DNA of 8,686 nucleotides from Chloroflexota bacterium (GTDB taxonomy: Bacteria > Chloroflexota > Limnocylindria > Limnocylindrales > CSP1-4). Numbering within the stretch: position 1 is the stretch's first letter; each line of letters begins with the position of its first letter. Below, piece after piece: positions 6,306-8,686 of this stretch. Where the stretch lies: contig PMIQ01000135.1 of assembly GCA_003157175.1 (NCBI GenBank), positions 26,229 to 34,914 on the forward strand. The letters are read 5' to 3'. The notes under the pieces were generated by a model. That model saw only the letters and a list, made by a program, of their open reading frames with translations, had not been told where the DNA came from and ran no database searches. The position numbers were made by a program, and so were the translations under genes.

Positions 6306-7991
6306 TCAGCCTCTGTCGACCAGCCTCCGACCGTCGACCCAGCCGCGCCACCCGTTGACGGCTCGGACCTGCGCCCAGGCGCCCGCACGCGACTCAACCA
6401 CCAGCTCGAGCCGTTCGGGCAGGTTGAGCATGGCCGGACGCGACGGGTCCGGCGCATTCCACGCGGCCATGCCGCCCGGGGGCACGAGGTGGGTCGGGGC
6501 CCAGATCGGCGGCGCGGGCGGCGCCGAAGCGATCGGCGCCGCGGCGGGTTGGGGTTGGGGCTGAGCTACTGCCTGGGCCGCTGCCTGTGGTGCGGCTGTC
6601 GCGACCGGCTCGGGCGCCGGGCCCGCCGGGAGCGGTGGCTCCGTAGCGGGGGCCATCGACGGGGCGGCCATCGTGGCGGGGGTCATCGACGGGGCCGCAT
6701 ACGGGGCGGGATAGGGAGCCGACATCATCGGGGCCGCATACGGACCCGCAGCCATGGGAGCCGCGGGCGCAACGGGGATGAACTGCACGGCAACAAGCTG
6801 CGCCCGAATTACCCGGATCTTCAGTCGCTGGGCATCGAGCGCCGGATCGGTCAGCGTGTCGCTTCGGCTCCGGATCATCGCGTATTCGACCTGGGCCGCC
6901 TGCAGCCGTCCGGTGAGCCGCGATCCCTGCGGTCCGCGAATGCGTCCCGCCGCGGAACGGGCCTTGCGCCTTGACCACAGGCTGCCGAGGTATGCGATCT
7001 CCGGTTCGGTGATGACTTCCGGGTCGGGCTCGCCGGCGACGATCGCCCGGAAGTTCTTCTCTTCGCTCCTGGTCGCAAACAGGACCATCAGAATCAGCAG
7101 CAACAGGAAGGGCAAGCCCTTGATCAGACCGTACTCGACCCATTGAAACGTGCTCGGCTTGTCAACGCCGGGGGCTACGTCCAGAACTGACATCATCCAC
7201 GGCGAGTCCCAGACGAAATGCGCGCCAGCGCCCGCCACGACGAGCGCCCCAAAGACGAGCAGGCGCCTGGAAAAGGCCTCCTGCCGCCGCGTCACGAAGT
7301 ATGCAAAGCCCATGCCGGTCAGGCCGGCGAAGAGCACGTGGCTGTAGAGACCGCCAGCGACTACACGGATGAGGAAGGTGTCGATCACGGGCCCGGTCTG
7401 ATCCGCACCCCCGAACGCCGCCGTCGCATTGATGAAGTAGGAGACGTCCTCGACCACGGTAAAACCGATGCCGATCATGGCGCCATACACGAACCCGTCC
7501 ATGACGCCGTCGAACTCGGTCGGGACGATCAGGAAGAGGATGATGACGCCGGTCAGCTTGAGTATTTCTTCTGTGACCGGAGCGACCACCGCGGCGCCCC
7601 AATCGGCCGTGAAGTCGGCGGGAGCGACCTTGCCCAGGACTGAGAGCCAGGCGTCGTTGGCGTAGCCGGCCAGGCTCACGGCGATGACGCCGCCCCAGAC
7701 GAGCGCGGCCGCGAGCATCAGCTTCGGCTCACGCTCGAAGAGGTCGAGCCCGTATACGATCAGAACGACGGGCACCGCATACAGCAGGACCAGGCCCCAG
7801 GAAAGGGTCAGGGCGGTGGGCAGCTGGCTGAACGTCGACTGCTCGTCGACGAAGAGATAGCCGCCGATGCCCAGCAGCGCGAGGAAAAGCCAGAAGGCGG
7901 GCTGGCGTGGCTGGATCAGCGAGCCCTGGACACCCCAGCGCGGGGCGGGTGCAGCCTGACTGGGAGAGGTCGGTGCGACGTAGGAGCTCAT
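6306..7991 (-). CDS. PrsW-family intramembrane metalloprotease with C-terminal SH3 domain
   Basis: The 561-residue protein begins with a short Pro/Ala-rich tail, then about eight hydrophobic segments between residues 32 and 306. The three PrsW motifs are all present: EEILK (141-145, EExxK), FTVVE (177-181, FxxxE, followed by Asp182), and HFVWD (258-262, HxxxD). An additional His218 lies in a membrane segment. These are the presumed metal-binding and catalytic residues, so it should be an active membrane protease. In Bacillus subtilis PrsW makes the first cut in the anti-sigma factor RsiW; elsewhere substrates are mostly unknown. After the last membrane segment come a charged soluble part (307-400), an Ala/Pro/Met/Gln-rich linker (about 405-500), and an SH3-like domain at about 507-559 (LELVVES, AWAQVRA, GWRGWVDGRRLV). 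Typical PrsW proteins are about 220-400 residues, so linker and SH3 are an addition. GGAGG stands 7 bases before the ATG, which overlaps the upstream stop as ATGA. Confidence 0.9.
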   Translation of the reverse strand: MSSYVAPTSPSQAAPAPRWGVQGSLIQPRQPAFWLFLALLGIGGYLFVDEQSTFSQLPTALTLSWGLVLLYAVPVVLIVYGLDLFEREPKLMLAAALVWGGVIAVSLAGYANDAWLSVLGKVAPADFTADWGAAVVAPVTEEILKLTGVIILFLIVPTEFDGVMDGFVYGAMIGIGFTVVEDVSYFINATAAFGGADQTGPVIDTFLIRVVAGGLYSHVLFAGLTGMGFAYFVTRRQEAFSRRLLVFGALVVAGAGAHFVWDSPWMMSVLDVAPGVDKPSTFQWVEYGLIKGLPFLLLLILMVLFATRSEEKNFRAIVAGEPDPEVITEPEIAYLGSLWSRRKARSAAGRIRGPQGSRLTGRLQAAQVEYAMIRSRSDTLTDPALDAQRLKIRVIRAQLVAVQFIPVAPAAPMAAGPYAAPMMSAPYPAPYAAPSMTPATMAAPSMAPATEPPLPAGPAPEPVATAAPQAAAQAVAQPQPQPAAAPIASAPPAPPIWAPTHLVPPGGMAAWNAPDPSRPAMLNLPERLELVVESRAGAWAQVRAVNGWRGWVDGRRLVDRG

Positions 7992-8686
7992 TGACCCACC
8001 TCCAGGCTGGCAATCATGGCCTTCAGGTCATCTACAACGCCTGAGAGATCGCCTTGAGAAGTGGCCACCACGAACTCGACCACCTCATTGCCGTCGAGCA
8101 CGCAGATGAGCTCGCCATCGAACGTACCCGATCCCGAGGAGCCCGACACGATCGCCTCGAAGCCCGCCATCGCCGTGACGTGCCCGGACATGGTTCCGTC
8201 CTGCTCGTCACCGAATGAGATCTGCGCAGTGTCCGAGGTGAGCGACTGCTCCGCGTCCAAGAGGGCCGCGCCGGCCGTTCCGGAGTACGGCATCGCGGCG
8301 ATGGTGAGCTGCACGTTGGCCTTCTGAAGCTCGACTCCGCCGCCGCTGTCACTCGTGTCTACACGGTTCCAACCGGGCGCGGCGGTAATCGTCACGGAGT
8401 CGCCCACGTTCACGGTTCCGGCGCTTGGCGCGGCGATTACCTTGTCCAGACCGATGCCGCCCAGCACCACGCCGGCGATGACGGCCGCGACGACGACGGT
8501 GGGCAGCCATTTCTGGCGGTCGAACAGCGGCTTGCGAGCGACCGTGGGAGCGAGGCCCGCCGGAGTCCAGGCAGGCTGGCCGTAGCCGGGCTGGCCGAAC
8601 TGCTGGGGGGCGGGTGCGGGCTGGCCCCATGGGGGCGGCCCGGCGGGACCGGGCTGGCCGTAGCCGGGCTGGCCGAACTGCTGGGG
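7988..8686 (-). CDS. single-pass membrane protein with Pro/Gln/Gly-rich N-terminal tail (5' end off window)
   Basis: The frame stays open to the right edge, giving 232 visible residues; GTG codons at 8470 and 8467 lie inside the membrane segment and are not plausible starts. The visible N-terminus is rich in QQFGQPGYGQP-like repeats and PPPW, then a basic stretch (ARKPLFDRQKW), one membrane segment (WLPTVVVAAVIAGVVLGGIG), and about 150 residues of soluble domain. Basic residues before the segment predict an inside N-terminus and outside C-terminus. The outer domain starts VNVGDSVTITAAPGWNRV, continues through VELQKANVQLTI and FDGELICVLDG, and ends in a helix, DDLKAMIASL. It has one Cys, so no internal disulfide. 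The pattern loosely recalls PsbP/LpqN-like secreted domains, but I do not recognise the family. Its stop overlaps the PrsW start by 4 bp, so the two are probably one operon, making it a candidate PrsW substrate or partner. Confidence 0.8.
   Translation of the reverse strand, partial: PQQFGQPGYGQPGPAGPPPWGQPAPAPQQFGQPGYGQPAWTPAGLAPTVARKPLFDRQKWLPTVVVAAVIAGVVLGGIGLDKVIAAPSAGTVNVGDSVTITAAPGWNRVDTSDSGGGVELQKANVQLTIAAMPYSGTAGAALLDAEQSLTSDTAQISFGDEQDGTMSGHVTAMAGFEAIVSGSSGSGTFDGELICVLDGNEVVEFVVATSQGDLSGVVDDLKAMIASLEVGQ
7995..8003 (-). promoter_or_regulatory. strong ribosome-binding site for the PrsW gene inside the upstream gene
   Basis: The minus strand carries GGAGGTGGG here. GGAGG (8003-7999) lies 7 bases before the ATG at 7991, near optimal. 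The site is within the last codons of the upstream gene, and the start and stop codons overlap as ATGA, which supports coupled translation and fixes the PrsW start. Confidence 0.8.
8574..8686. repeat. 35-bp in-frame repeat, two copies 78 bp apart
   Basis: Bases 8574-8608 and 8652-8686 are identical (35 of 35). The 78-bp period is 26 codons, so the repeat is in frame and encodes PQQFGQPGYGQP-like sequence in the tail of the membrane protein. The second copy touches the window edge, so it and further copies may continue outside. Tandem coding repeats like this can vary in number between strains by slippage. Confidence 0.85.

Noticed and set aside
5408..6457. 349-codon open frame on the minus strand
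   Set aside because: Antisense to the ATP-grasp domain and running through the terminator hairpin into the PrsW gene. No ribosome-binding site or motif.
6655..6745. Short repeats such as GGGGCCGCATACGG at 6691 and 6730
   Set aside because: They lie in the Ala/Pro/Met-rich linker of the PrsW protein and are explained by low-complexity coding; not a CRISPR or mobile element.
8355..8630. Open frames on both strands opposite or out of register with the membrane-protein gene
   Set aside because: The continuous frame to 8686 encodes a tail, membrane helix and outer domain; the others are Arg-rich shadows.

Overview
This is a high-GC bacterial chromosome fragment; third codon positions in the real genes are mostly G or C. 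Extended open frames on the opposite strand are therefore common, and I treat them as shadows. The gene set is a large AAA/STAND-type ATPase, an orphan DNA methyltransferase, an SH3 protein, a GNAT plus NDP-forming acyl-CoA synthetase fusion of the Pat type, and a PrsW-family membrane protease with a Pro/Gln/Gly-rich single-pass partner. This fits a high-GC Terrabacteria lineage such as Chloroflexota or Actinomycetota. That placement is inference; no rRNA or marker gene is present.

Layout from left to right. (1) 1-851, minus: N-terminal 283 residues of an ATPase that runs off the left edge. Its Walker A lysine is replaced by leucine. (2) 852-1000: short divergent intergenic region, with a TAnnnT box placed as for a leaderless transcript of the next gene. 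(3) 1001-1921, plus: DPPY DNA methyltransferase with no visible restriction partner. (4) 1776-2819, minus: SH3 protein of unknown function, convergent with the methyltransferase and overlapping it by 146 bp. Its last 48 codons lose the GC-rich third-position bias and look like runoff. (5) 2820-3514: about 0.7 kb with no convincing gene. (6) 3515-6208, plus: 897-residue GNAT-acyl-CoA synthetase fusion. (7) 6242-6273: strong hairpin between convergent genes, probably a bidirectional terminator. (8) 6306-7991, minus: PrsW-type intramembrane protease with an Ala/Pro-rich linker and a C-terminal SH3 domain. (9) 7988-8686, minus: single-pass membrane protein, 5' end off the window, overlapping the PrsW start by 4 bp.

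The clearest functional unit is the right-hand pair. A protein predicted to have a cytoplasmic N-terminus and an outside C-terminus is translated immediately before, and apparently coupled to, a PrsW protease. In Bacillus subtilis PrsW cleaves the anti-sigma factor RsiW, which has the same topology, so the partner is a candidate substrate or accessory subunit. The acetyltransferase fusion probably links acyl-CoA metabolism to protein lysine acetylation. The left half offers no clear joint pathway. I found no CRISPR array, tRNA, rRNA, insertion sequence or phage gene.
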